DNA of 44,950 nucleotides. Source: JAUSPI01 sp964454305 (GTDB lineage: Bacteria > Desulfobacterota > Syntrophia > Syntrophales > JADFWA01). Of this stretch, positions 6,952 through 15,740 are shown piece after piece; position 1 is the first letter of the stretch, and each line of letters begins with the position of its first letter. A program made the translations under genes and the position numbers. The notes beneath the pieces were generated by a model. That model saw nothing but the letters and a program-made list of their open reading frames with translations. It did no database searches and was not told the DNA's origin. The stretch lies in assembly GCA_964454305.1 (NCBI GenBank), contig CAYVXX010000008.1:1-44950 (forward strand). Reading direction: 5' to 3'.

Positions 6952-8208
6952 TTGATTGGTGAATTGATAACTAAGAAGGCCAGGCTGGAATTCGCAAGGA
7001 CATTAAACTTTAGCAAAGAAGAAAAACCTGCTATTCCTCCGTGTGACTCAAAACAGATTCGCCTTCTTTATGCTCACATTCCATTTTGCGAAAAGCTTTG
7101 CCCTTACTGTTCCTTTAACCGCGTCGTCTTTGAGAAAACTCTATGCCGGGATTATTTCAATGCCCTCAGAAGAGAAGTGCTGCTCTACAAAGAAAAAGGT
7201 TACAATTTTGACGGACTGTACGTAGGCGGAGGGACGCCTACCATCCTGATGGATGAGCTGGAGGAGACGCTTAAACTGATCAGGGATTGTTTTCAAATTC
7301 GAGAAATTTCTGTAGAGACCAACCCGAATCACCTGACGGAAACAAATATTGAATCTCTGAAACGGGCTGGTGTAAACCGCCTATCCGTGGGCGTACAGAG
7401 TTTTGACGACGGTCTCTTGAAGGCAATGGATCGATACGCCAAATATGGAAACGGCGAGGCGATTGCTGAACAACTGCACGCTACACTAGGACACTTTGAT
7501 ACACTGAATGCGGACATGATTTTCAATTTTTCTTCCCAGACACCTGAAATACTGAACAGAGACCTCGATATTCTTGCCGAAATGGAAATTGATCAAGTCA
7601 CATACTATCCATTGATGGTTTCCGATTCCACACGAAAGACTATCATAAAAAAGCTCGGTCGAGTAGACTACCATAAGGAGAAGCGATTTTACCATCAGAT
7701 CGTGGAGCGGCTGACCGGAGAATATCGTCTATCATCGGCCTGGTGTTTCTCCAGGAAAGATTCAATGATCGACGAATATATTGTGGACTATGATGAGTAT
7801 GCGGGTCTCGGGAGCGGTTCTATCGGATATTTAAACGGCACGTGTTATGCGAATACTTTTAATATAGAGAAATATATTGATCAGGTAAACCGGGGAGAAA
7901 TTCCCCTTATGGCTTCCCGTAGTTTCACAAAGAGGGAACAAGTGCGCTACGATTTCATGATGAAGCTCTTTGGTATGGAACTTGATATCGCTCCTTTACG
8001 GAAAAAGTATGGTGCAGATTTTTATCAGTATATCTGGTATGATATTCTCGCATCGTTTTTAATTGGCGGCCTCCGTTATAGGAGGGGCATATTTTATCTG
8101 ACAAACAGGGGCAGGTATTACTGGGTTATTATGATGCGGGAGTTTTTCACTGCGGTGAACAACTTTAGGGATTTTTGCCGTGCCGAGACGACAACAAACA
8201 AGGGTTAA
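6952..8208 (+). CDS. HemN/HemW-family radical SAM protein
   Basis: The product has 418 residues. The radical SAM cluster motif C-x3-C-x2-C is at Cys46, Cys50 and Cys53, within HIPFCEKLCPYCSF. GGGTP (92-96) is the SAM-binding glycine motif, and VETNPN and GVQSFDD are typical of coproporphyrinogen III oxidase-like proteins. Family members are the anaerobic oxidase HemN, the heme chaperone HemW and heme-degrading or methyltransferase relatives. I cannot tell which from sequence. The start is TTG 6952, with AGAGGGT about 8 bases before it. The gene is 26 bases ahead of selA and probably shares its transcript. Confidence 0.8.
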   Translation: MIGELITKKARLEFARTLNFSKEEKPAIPPCDSKQIRLLYAHIPFCEKLCPYCSFNRVVFEKTLCRDYFNALRREVLLYKEKGYNFDGLYVGGGTPTILMDELEETLKLIRDCFQIREISVETNPNHLTETNIESLKRAGVNRLSVGVQSFDDGLLKAMDRYAKYGNGEAIAEQLHATLGHFDTLNADMIFNFSSQTPEILNRDLDILAEMEIDQVTYYPLMVSDSTRKTIIKKLGRVDYHKEKRFYHQIVERLTGEYRLSSAWCFSRKDSMIDEYIVDYDEYAGLGSGSIGYLNGTCYANTFNIEKYIDQVNRGEIPLMASRSFTKREQVRYDFMMKLFGMELDIAPLRKKYGADFYQYIWYDILASFLIGGLRYRRGIFYLTNRGRYYWVIMMREFFTAVNNFRDFCRAETTTNKG

Positions 8209-8234
8209 ACCCACAGAACTTAAGGTAGGGTGCT

Positions 8235-9650
8235 ATGCATAAGGAATCATTGAAAAAACTTCCCAAGATAGATGAGATTATGCTCGTTTTGGAAAAGCAG
8301 GGAGCACTCGTTAGGGCTCCACGAGATGTTGTGTTATCGACGTGTCGTTCCGTCGTAGGAGATGTAAGGGGGTTAATATTATCAGCGAAAGAGGATGATA
8401 CCGATATCCGGGTTCCTTCACTTGATGAAGTGGCGGCCACGGTGGCTGAAAAAATAGAAAATATCAGGAAGTACAGTTTCCGTCGAGTGGTAAATGCTAC
8501 AGGAATCATCTTACACACCAACCTGGGAAGAGCACCTCTCTGTAAAGAAGCCCTTGAGAAGATTTTAGAGGTGAGTTGCGGGTATTCAAATCTGGAGTTT
8601 GATCTTGAGAAAGGAAAACGAGGGCTCCGATATGACCATGTTCAAAAGATTCTGTGTGAACTCTCGGGAGCGGAAGATGCACTGGTTGTCAACAACAACG
8701 CTGCCGCCGTATTACTTGTTCTGAATACCCTGTCCGAGGGGAAAGAGGCAATCGTATCAAGAGGGGAGCTTATTGAAATCGGCGGGGAGTTTCGTATTCC
8801 CGAGGTTATGGAAAAAAGCGGGGCCATATTGAAAGAGGTGGGCACCACGAACAGGACCCATCTTTCAGATTATAATAATGCGGTCAATAAAAACACCGGC
8901 CTCATCTTAAAGGTTCACACAAGTAACTTCAGAATTGTCGGTTTCACCGAGGAGATAGGTCTTCCAGCACTAGTAGAAATTGGAAAACGTGAAAAGATCC
9001 CCGTGATGAATGACCTGGGGAGTGGCTGTTTCGTGGAACTGGACAGGTACGGTTTAGAAAAAGAACCTACTGTCCAGGAAGTTTTGAAAACGGGGGTTGA
9101 TGTGGTGACCTTCAGCGGCGACAAGCTTTTGGGTGGCCCGCAGGCAGGGATTATACTGGGAAGCAGAAATATTTTGGAAAAAATAAAGAAAAACCCGCTC
9201 AATCGTGCCCTGAGGATAGATAAATTGACCCTTGCTGCCCTGGAAGCCACGATGAAACAATATCTGAACGGTGAAGGTGCTCTCTCCAATATCAGGATAC
9301 TCCGCGCGATAACAGAACCCCTGGCCGATGTCGAGAAAAGGGCAGAGAAGCTTCTGACACTCTTGCAGGAGCTGGATAGTAAGGGGGTGGTTCTTACACT
9401 GAAGAAGGGGGCGTCCATGACCGGCGGCGGTGCTCTTCCCACGCAGGAGATCCCCACGATGCTTTTGAGTGTTAAATCGTCCCGTATTTCAGCAAACAGG
9501 CTGGATGAGCATCTTAGACATTGTGATGTTCCTGTTGTTGTCAGGATATCTGAAGATGAGGTTCTTCTCGACTTGAGGACCATTGATGAAGAGGAATTTG
9601 CATTTATTGAGGCAGGATTGCAAAGCATTTACCTGCCGATTGCGAATTAA
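8235..9650 (+). CDS. selA: L-seryl-tRNA(Sec) selenium transferase
   Basis: This 471-residue PLP enzyme turns Ser-tRNA(Sec) into selenocysteinyl-tRNA(Sec) using selenophosphate. The N-terminal region contains RRVVNATGIILHTNLGRAPL, the family signature. The PLP lysine is Lys297 in FSGDKLLGGPQAG, close to Lys295 of the E. coli enzyme. The length is normal. Its presence means the organism makes selenoproteins; selB, selD and the Sec tRNA are not in this window. The gene ends in TAA, whose last A starts the ATG of rluD, so the two are translationally linked. Confidence 0.96.
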   Translation: MHKESLKKLPKIDEIMLVLEKQGALVRAPRDVVLSTCRSVVGDVRGLILSAKEDDTDIRVPSLDEVAATVAEKIENIRKYSFRRVVNATGIILHTNLGRAPLCKEALEKILEVSCGYSNLEFDLEKGKRGLRYDHVQKILCELSGAEDALVVNNNAAAVLLVLNTLSEGKEAIVSRGELIEIGGEFRIPEVMEKSGAILKEVGTTNRTHLSDYNNAVNKNTGLILKVHTSNFRIVGFTEEIGLPALVEIGKREKIPVMNDLGSGCFVELDRYGLEKEPTVQEVLKTGVDVVTFSGDKLLGGPQAGIILGSRNILEKIKKNPLNRALRIDKLTLAALEATMKQYLNGEGALSNIRILRAITEPLADVEKRAEKLLTLLQELDSKGVVLTLKKGASMTGGGALPTQEIPTMLLSVKSSRISANRLDEHLRHCDVPVVVRISEDEVLLDLRTIDEEEFAFIEAGLQSIYLPIAN

Positions 9651-10639
9651 TGATGTCTAAAGAGCAGGAAAAAATTCAATTCAGAGTCGCTGACAGTGAA
9701 AATGGAATGAGGGTCGATGTTTTTCTTTCCCTGCAGAACATTTCGCTGTCCCGCTCTCAAATAAAGAGAGTGGTAAATGAGGGGCTGGTTTGGGTTAATG
9801 ATTTCAAGGTTAAAGCAGGTCACAGACTGAAAGAAGGAAATACAGTCGTTCTTTTAAAGCAGGAGGCCAAAACATACGACAACGTACTGCCAGAAAATAT
9901 TCCTCTCAATATTGTCTATGAAGATGAATATCTTCTGGTAGTGGATAAACCAGCCGGCATGGTCGTTCATCCGGCCGCGGGCAATTATCAGGGCACCCTC
10001 GTCAACGCCCTCCTTTTTCATTGCAAGGATCTTTCAGGTATAGGAGGTGTCCTCAGGCCCGGAATCGTTCACCGTCTGGATAAAGACACGTCCGGCCTGA
10101 TGGTGGTGGCCAAATCGGACGAGGCCCACAGAGGGCTGGCAGAGCAATTCGAAAAGCACCTTGTGAAAAAGGTGTATAAAGCCCTTGTTTATGGGGACGT
10201 AAGAGAGGAAGAAGACGTTATTGATTCACCGGTGGGAAGGCATCCTTCAGACCGGAAAAAGATGTCTACAAAAAGCAGGAGAGGGAAGGAAGCAATTACA
10301 CGCTGGAAAGTAGTTGAACGGTATGGCGTTATCACCCTTCTCGATGTCGCAATTGAGACGGGCAGAACCCATCAGATAAGGGTTCACTTAAACGCTCTGG
10401 GTTATCCGGTAATTGGCGATACCGTTTACGGCAGTCCAAAAAGGGTCAACTCCATAAACGATAGTTTTCTCCGGGTAAGGGTAAAGGCCATGAGGAGGCA
10501 AGCCCTCCACTCAGCTACGATCGGGTTTTTCCACCCAACAAGTAAAAATTATATGAATTTTTCATCCCCCCTGCCGGACGATATGGACAGCCTCTGTAAA
10601 TATCTACAGGAATATATTGTCCGAATATTCGGTACCTGA
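9650..10639 (+). CDS. rluD: Ribosomal large subunit pseudouridine synthase, RluD type
   Basis: The protein has 329 residues. An S4 RNA-binding domain covers about residues 17-75 (RVDVFLSLQNISLSRSQIKR), followed by the RluA-family catalytic domain with HRLDKDTSGL; Asp144 is the expected catalytic aspartate. GRTHQIRVH is the second conserved block. RluD makes pseudouridines in helix 69 of 23S rRNA; the S4 domain and the pgeF neighbour favour RluD over RluA or RluC. Two adjacent ATGs (9650 and 9653) could serve as start. It overlaps the selA stop by one base, and pgeF follows after 14 bases, the same pair as E. coli rluD-yfiH. Confidence 0.9.
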   Translation: MMSKEQEKIQFRVADSENGMRVDVFLSLQNISLSRSQIKRVVNEGLVWVNDFKVKAGHRLKEGNTVVLLKQEAKTYDNVLPENIPLNIVYEDEYLLVVDKPAGMVVHPAAGNYQGTLVNALLFHCKDLSGIGGVLRPGIVHRLDKDTSGLMVVAKSDEAHRGLAEQFEKHLVKKVYKALVYGDVREEEDVIDSPVGRHPSDRKKMSTKSRRGKEAITRWKVVERYGVITLLDVAIETGRTHQIRVHLNALGYPVIGDTVYGSPKRVNSINDSFLRVRVKAMRRQALHSATIGFFHPTSKNYMNFSSPLPDDMDSLCKYLQEYIVRIFGT

Positions 10640-10653
10640 GCATGTAGTTATCT

Positions 10654-11457
10654 ATGTTAAACTTTTCTCAAAAGAAGACAATACGATATATAGAATCGAA
10701 TCTGCTCAAAGAATGCGACTTTATCACTCACGCCTTTTGTACACGATGTGGTGGTGTAAGTGATGGGGTGTTTGCAAATTTCAACTTCAGCTTGCGGGAG
10801 GGAGATAAAGAGGAGATGGTCTCCCGAAACTGGGAGATACTCGCTTCCTCTTTCGATCTATCCGTAGAACAGCTTTTTATGGCAAAACAGGTCCATAAAG
10901 ATGGGATATGTGTTCTCGATGATGACCCGGACTCAGTTCTCAACACTAAACGAGCTCCTGATTTCGATGCGATCATTTCGAACAGGCCGGGCCTGGCAAT
11001 AGGAATACTGACCGCAGATTGTGTTCCTGTATTGCTTGCCGATACAACCAAGCGGGTAATAGGTGTTGTCCATGCCGGATGGAAGGGAACTTCGCTGAAC
11101 ATCGCGGCAAAGGCAGTTGACACTTTTGTAAGGAGATTTTCCTCCAGCACAACTGACATCATTGCCGCCATCGGCCCGGCGATAGGAAGCTGTTGTTATC
11201 AGGTGGATGATGTAGTTTTTGAAGCAATGAAGGAGTATGGAAACCGGGAATCTTTTTTTAGCAAATGTAACGAAAAGGGAAAGTGGATGTTCGATCTTCC
11301 GCTGGCAAACAGGCTCCAGATTCGAAACGCCGGAGTTCCTTCGGAAAACATATCTCTCGTAAATGTTTGTACATCCTGTCACCATGATGCTTTCTTTTCA
11401 CACAGGCGGGACAGGGGAAATACCGGACGCCAGTTAAGCTTCATTTTTTTAAGATAG
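10654..11457 (+). CDS. pgeF: Peptidoglycan editing factor PgeF (YfiH / polyphenol oxidase-like family)
   Basis: The protein has 267 residues. The motifs HAFCTRCGG (residues 27-35), TADCVPV, VVHAGWKG and IGSCCYQV contain the His and Cys residues that bind metal in the YfiH/CNF1 fold. The E. coli homologue removes wrongly built muropeptides carrying L-Ser; older annotations call the family laccase or purine nucleoside phosphorylase. The pairing with rluD is conserved in many proteobacteria. It is the last gene before the rho leader. The ribosome site is poor, so translation is probably coupled to rluD. Confidence 0.88.
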   Translation: MLNFSQKKTIRYIESNLLKECDFITHAFCTRCGGVSDGVFANFNFSLREGDKEEMVSRNWEILASSFDLSVEQLFMAKQVHKDGICVLDDDPDSVLNTKRAPDFDAIISNRPGLAIGILTADCVPVLLADTTKRVIGVVHAGWKGTSLNIAAKAVDTFVRRFSSSTTDIIAAIGPAIGSCCYQVDDVVFEAMKEYGNRESFFSKCNEKGKWMFDLPLANRLQIRNAGVPSENISLVNVCTSCHHDAFFSHRRDRGNTGRQLSFIFLR

Positions 11458-11877
11458 ACAGTCTCGATTGTTGCGTCTATATGAGATTTCGTCTAATATT
11501 TTAACGGCCATTTAGAGCATAAAAAACCTCTTGACATGTGGAAAAGTGTGGTATAGTAGTGTCGGAAATTTTGGAAAGACATATGGAAAGTCCTTCCTTT
11601 TTTAAGTTGTTCATAAGCTCAAGTTAGCTGCCTATTATCTAAATCCACGTTTGGCAAGTTCACGAAACGTTTACGTCTCTTTCTTTCCCTTAATGGAAGA
11701 AGATTGCGATTAATAAAATCTCATATTAAATATATAGTAATTTCCCCTCACTGGCAAACGTGTGAAATATGACTTCTTTCAAAGACGGCAAGTTTTGTGT
11801 CCCAATAAAGTTTGTTTTGAGTTTTTAAGCTGTACTATCAAGATATTACACGAAAAAATTTCAGGAGAACGGTACTT
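11458..11877 (+). promoter_or_regulatory. Long rho leader with promoter and possible attenuator
   Basis: This is 420 bases without a credible gene. TTGACA (11531-11536) and TATAGT (11552-11557) form a promoter with a short 15-base spacing; TAGTAG at 11554-11559 would give 17. Just downstream, GGAAAG (11573-11578) can pair with CCTTCC (11592-11597, one mismatch) ahead of TTTTTT, an attenuator-like shape. About 270 bases of AT-rich leader follow before the AGGAGAA ribosome site of rho. Leader-based autoregulation of rho is known in E. coli; here it is inferred. Confidence 0.45.
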
Positions 11878-13125
11878 ATGAATGTAGCAGAAATTAAAAA
11901 ACAACCAATAAGTGAACTTACCAGTCTGGCAAAAGGCCTGAACGTCGTCGGTGTCAGCGGGATGAGAAGGCAGGATTTAATTTTTGCCATTCTACAGGCC
12001 CAGGCTGAGAAAAACGGGACAATTTTCGGAGAAGGCGTTCTGGAAACCTTACCGGATGGTTTCGGTTTTCTCCGGGCGGTTGATTATAATTATCTTCCAA
12101 GTCCGGATGATATATATATATCCCCCTCACAAATAAGGAGATTTAACCTGAGAACCGGAGATACTGTATCAGGAGAGGTCCGGCCTCCCAAAAACGGTGA
12201 AAAATATTTTGCTCTCCTCAAGGTAAATTCTGTAAACTTCGGCAACCCCGAAGAAACAAGAGACAAGATTCTCTTTGACAATCTCACCCCGCTCTACCCT
12301 GAAGAAAAATTCAATCTGGAATGCGATCCTGAAAATTTATCAACAAGGACAATGGATCTCTTTGCACCCATCGGAAAAGGGCAACGGGGTTTGATAGTAT
12401 CGCCTCCCAGGGCGGGTAAAACCGTCTTGCTGCAAGATATAGCAAGAAGCATAACAACCAATCACAAAGAAGTAATCCCCATGGTACTCCTTATTGACGA
12501 ACGTCCGGAGGAAGTTACGGATATGGAGCGGAACGTGGATGGGGAGGTTATCTCTTCGACCTTTGATGAACCGGCTACGCGGCATGTTCAAGTTGCGGAG
12601 ATGGTTATCGAGAAAGCTAAGCGTCTGGTTGAGCACAAAAGAGATGTTGTCATCCTTCTCGATAGCATTACCCGACTTGCCAGGGCTTATAATACCGTTG
12701 TCCCCCCCAGCGGGAAGGTTTTATCCGGCGGTGTTGATTCCAACGCCCTGCACAAACCGAAGAGGTTTTTTGGTGCCGCCAGGAATATAGAAAACGGCGG
12801 CAGCCTGACTATCATTTCAACGGCCCTCATTGATACGGGAAGCAGAATGGATGAGGTTATTTTTGAAGAGTTTAAGGGAACCGGAAATATGGAGCTTCAC
12901 CTGGATCGCAAGATTGCTGACAGAAGAGTTTTTCCCGCATTTGATCTGATCCGTTCCGGTACGAGAAAAGAGGAGATGTTAATACCAGCGGAGAACCTCA
13001 ACAGGATATGGATACTGCGAAGGTTTCTCCAGGAAATGAACCCTGTAGAGGCTATGGAGTTTATTATCGGCAAAATCAGAAAAACTGCAACCAATCAGGA
13101 ATTTCTTGATACAATGAACCAGTAA
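11878..13125 (+). CDS. rho: Transcription termination factor Rho
   Basis: This 415-residue hexameric RNA helicase ends Rho-dependent transcription. An N-terminal Rho_N helical region (residues 1-45) is followed by the cold-shock-like RNA-binding domain with GFGFLR (61-66). In the RecA-like ATPase the Walker A is SPPRAGKT (175-182), and ALIDTGSRMDE lies in the C-terminal part. The length matches E. coli Rho (419), without the large insert seen in some phyla. AGGAGAA lies about 9 bases before ATG 11878. It leads a run into rpmE and prfA, and its own leader is unusually long. Confidence 0.97.
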   Translation: MNVAEIKKQPISELTSLAKGLNVVGVSGMRRQDLIFAILQAQAEKNGTIFGEGVLETLPDGFGFLRAVDYNYLPSPDDIYISPSQIRRFNLRTGDTVSGEVRPPKNGEKYFALLKVNSVNFGNPEETRDKILFDNLTPLYPEEKFNLECDPENLSTRTMDLFAPIGKGQRGLIVSPPRAGKTVLLQDIARSITTNHKEVIPMVLLIDERPEEVTDMERNVDGEVISSTFDEPATRHVQVAEMVIEKAKRLVEHKRDVVILLDSITRLARAYNTVVPPSGKVLSGGVDSNALHKPKRFFGAARNIENGGSLTIISTALIDTGSRMDEVIFEEFKGTGNMELHLDRKIADRRVFPAFDLIRSGTRKEEMLIPAENLNRIWILRRFLQEMNPVEAMEFIIGKIRKTATNQEFLDTMNQ

Positions 13126-13173
13126 ACGTTAAAAGGCTTACAAATTTAAAAAGTATATCGACGGGAGATTATT

Positions 13174-13389
13174 ATGAAGAAAGATATTCATCCAGAATAC
13201 GCAGAGGCTACGATAACATGTGTCTGTGGAAATGTTTTTACAACTAAGTCTACCAAGAAGGATATTAAGGTGGAAATATGTTCCATGTGTCATCCCTTCA
13301 TGACCGGCAAACAGAAAATCTTTGATACTGCAGGTAGGGTAGAAAGGTTTAATAAAAAATACGGGCGCACGATGGAAAAGTCCGGGTAA
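13174..13389 (+). CDS. rpmE: 50S ribosomal protein L31, zinc-binding form
   Basis: This 71-residue protein begins MKKDIHPEY. It carries two Cys pairs, Cys16/Cys18 (CVC) and Cys36/Cys39 (CSMC), which form the zinc site of the C+ type of L31; zinc-starved cells often use a second, Cys-free paralogue. It lies 48 bases after rho, the usual order rho-rpmE-prfA. A GGGAG ribosome site precedes the ATG. Confidence 0.96.
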   Translation: MKKDIHPEYAEATITCVCGNVFTTKSTKKDIKVEICSMCHPFMTGKQKIFDTAGRVERFNKKYGRTMEKSG

Positions 13390-13525
13390 TTTTTTGATCG
13401 AGTTTAACATCACAACAATGGAAACGATTCTTTACTCTTTGCAAATTTTATTGGCACATCAGAAAAAGGGTTTTATGATTGACCAAAAGTAAAGTTTTGA
13501 TCCCACAATTCCACAAACAAATACT

Positions 13526-14596
13526 ATGTTTAAGAAACTTAAAAATATTGAAACAAGGTATGAAAACCTGGAAGAGAAGTTGAGTGATCCTGATATCATC
13601 AGCAACCAAGGGGAATATCAGAAATACGCCAAGGAACATTCCGGTCTCCGCGATCTTGTGGAAACATTTAGAGAGTGTGAGAAAACCAGTTCACAATTAA
13701 AAGAAAATGAAGCTCTTCTCTTGGAAGATGATGAAGAGTTAAAAGAAATCATAAAAGAAGAAACTCCTCAACTTAAAGAAAAACTTTACATCCTTGAAAC
13801 TAAGCTGAAGGCTCTATTGCTTCCCAGAGATCCCAACGATGACAGGAATGTGTTCCTGGAAATACGGGCGGGAACAGGGGGAGATGAGGCGGGGCTTTTC
13901 GCTGGAGACCTTTTTCGGATGTATGCAAGGTATGCAGAAATGTGCAGGTGGAAGGTAGATGTCATGAACAGCAGTCCCGCAGGTGGCATGGGTGGTTTTA
14001 AAGAAATAGTAATGCTCATTGAGGGGAAAGGGGCTTACAGCAAGCTAAAGTACGAGAGTGGCGTACACCGTGTACAGAGAGTACCTGTTACAGAGGCTCA
14101 GGGACGGATACATACATCTGCCGTCACGGTCGCGGTGCTTCCTGAAGCGGAAGAGGTGGAGGTTAAAATCGACCCCAACGATCTGAGGATAGACGTATAT
14201 CATTCGAGTGGACACGGGGGACAGAGCGTCAATACCACGGATTCTGCTGTCAGAATTACCCATATACCTACCGGTTTGGTGGTAACATGCCAGGATGAAA
14301 AGTCCCAGCATAAAAACAAAGTAAAAGCGATGAAGGTACTCAGGGCAAGGCTTCTGGACAGCATGATAGAAGAACAGAATGCAGCGATTTCTGAAGCAAG
14401 GAAAAGTCAGGTAGGAAGCGGAGGCAGAAGTGAACGGATAAGGACCTACAATTTTCCTCAGGGGAGAGTCACCGATCACAGAGTAGACCTTACACTCTAT
14501 AATCTTGAACATGTCCTGAACGGAAACATACAGGAAATATTAGATACCCTGACGACCCATTATCAAACCGAAGTCCTTAAAAAAACTGCTGCCTGA
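13526..14596 (+). CDS. prfA: Peptide chain release factor 1
   Basis: This 356-residue factor reads UAA and UAG. The peptidyl-transferase motif GGQ sits in SSGHGGQSVNTTDSAVR. The P-x-T anticodon-like tripeptide is PVT in RVQRVPVTEAQGRIHTSA, which marks it as RF1 and not RF2. The gene is intact in one frame, with no RF2-type frameshift. The start ATG 13526 has no clear Shine-Dalgarno sequence. The next gene encodes the methylase that modifies the Gln of GGQ. Confidence 0.96.
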   Translation: MFKKLKNIETRYENLEEKLSDPDIISNQGEYQKYAKEHSGLRDLVETFRECEKTSSQLKENEALLLEDDEELKEIIKEETPQLKEKLYILETKLKALLLPRDPNDDRNVFLEIRAGTGGDEAGLFAGDLFRMYARYAEMCRWKVDVMNSSPAGGMGGFKEIVMLIEGKGAYSKLKYESGVHRVQRVPVTEAQGRIHTSAVTVAVLPEAEEVEVKIDPNDLRIDVYHSSGHGGQSVNTTDSAVRITHIPTGLVVTCQDEKSQHKNKVKAMKVLRARLLDSMIEEQNAAISEARKSQVGSGGRSERIRTYNFPQGRVTDHRVDLTLYNLEHVLNGNIQEILDTLTTHYQTEVLKKTAA

Positions 14597-14763
14597 ATCG
14601 TCCAGCCAACACGTTGTGAATCTACCCGCCCACAGGGCGGGGCTTCCCGGTAAGGAAAACGCAGTTTCATGAGTAAAGCGAATAATATGTTTGTTTTATA
14701 TTTCACCCGGTTGATTTACCCGCCATTTGCCGCTCCGAAAACCAATTCGTTTCTGGAATTAAG

Positions 14764-15624
14764 ATGTCATCACTAAATGTTCTCAAAGTTTTAAATCAAA
14801 CTACTCTCAACTTTCAAAAGAGGGGATTTAGTTCATCCAGACTCGATGCGGAGGTTCTTTTATCTACGTATTTAAAAACAGACCGATCCGGATTATACGC
14901 TAATTTTGAAAGGTTGATTACTGATGAGGATTTAAACGGATTTTTAAGTTGGGTCGAGAGAAGACAAAAGGGAGAACCAGTCGCCTACATCACCGGCAGG
15001 AAAGAGTTTTGGTCTCTTTCTTTCGAAGTAAACCCTGCGGTATTGGTACCACGACCCGAGACGGAGTTCCTTGTGGAGGAGATCCTCAAGGTCTGCTCAG
15101 AGATAAAAGATCGGGAGACAGCGATTATGGAGGTCGGTACGGGAAGCGGGGCGATAAGTGTGGCTGTTGCATCTGATTTTAAAAAAGCACACATTGTTGC
15201 CACTGATACGTCAATAGAAGCCATTAAAGTGGCCAGAAAAAATGCTGCAAACAACGACGTTACGGAACGAATTTCCTTTCTTCACGGCAATTTATTTGAG
15301 CCTGTTTCAGGAAAATTTGATATAATAGTTTCAAATCCCCCTTATATATCTGAAGAAGAATTTGAGCACCTTCCCGTTGAGATAAGGAATTTTGAACCGA
15401 AAGGAGCACTACTTGCAGGCCCCGATGGAACGGAATTCCATTATGACCTTATAAGAGAAGGTGGTTATTATTTAAAATCCGGTGGCTGGCTCTTTATGGA
15501 GATAGGCGCTGGACAAAAGGGTGCAGTTGAAGATATGCTAAGAAAAAATAAAGTTTATGACAGCATAGGTTTCAGAACAGATTATGGTGGAATAGAACGG
15601 GTCGCCATGGCAAAGAGAAAGTAA
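14764..15624 (+). CDS. prmC: Peptide chain release factor N5-glutamine methyltransferase
   Basis: This 286-residue SAM-dependent enzyme methylates the Gln of the GGQ motif in release factors, including the RF1 encoded upstream. The SAM motif is EVGTGSG (123-129). NPPY (191-194) is the catalytic motif of N-methyltransferases acting on amide groups. The N-terminal helical domain (1-80) ends in PVAYITGRKEFW, typical of PrmC. The 167-base gap after prfA contains a short GC hairpin near 14625-14645 and no gene. A heptad repeat follows directly after the stop. Confidence 0.94.
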   Translation: MSSLNVLKVLNQTTLNFQKRGFSSSRLDAEVLLSTYLKTDRSGLYANFERLITDEDLNGFLSWVERRQKGEPVAYITGRKEFWSLSFEVNPAVLVPRPETEFLVEEILKVCSEIKDRETAIMEVGTGSGAISVAVASDFKKAHIVATDTSIEAIKVARKNAANNDVTERISFLHGNLFEPVSGKFDIIVSNPPYISEEEFEHLPVEIRNFEPKGALLAGPDGTEFHYDLIREGGYYLKSGGWLFMEIGAGQKGAVEDMLRKNKVYDSIGFRTDYGGIERVAMAKRK

Positions 15625-15625
15625 A

Positions 15626-15732
15626 AAGACAGAAGACAGTAGGCAGAAGACAGAAGAAAACAGTAATATTTTTTATAACTTTTCTATTCTGACTCCTGGC
15701 TACTGACTTCTGGTTTACGGCTACAGACCGTG
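15626..15732. repeat. Degenerate heptad inverted-repeat element A (prmC-murA gap)
   Basis: The left arm (15626-15660) is five 7-base units with consensus AAGACAG, one being TAGGCAG. The right arm (15687-15732) is made of units in the other sense, with CTG triplets at 15689, 15696, 15703 and 15710, exactly 7 apart (TTCTGAC, TCCTGGC, TACTGAC). The arms are largely complementary, with an AT-rich centre between them. The last unit runs into the TGGAGG ribosome site of murA. Confidence 0.8.
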
Positions 15733-15740
15733 GAGGTTAT

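Noticed and set aside
8235..9650. Selenocysteine codon or tRNA-Sec in the neighbourhood of selA
   Set aside because: No gene here needs an in-frame TGA to be complete, and no long-armed tRNA-Sec shape was seen. Only tRNA-Gly was found.
13526..14596. Possible RF2 with programmed frameshift
   Set aside because: The gene is one uninterrupted frame and has the RF1-type P-x-T tripeptide (PVT).
14625..14645. Terminator after prfA
   Set aside because: CCCGCC/GGCGGG can pair but no T run follows, so I do not call it a terminator.
15626..15732. CRISPR-like array
   Set aside because: Units are 7 bases, contiguous and degenerate, with no spacers and no cas genes nearby.
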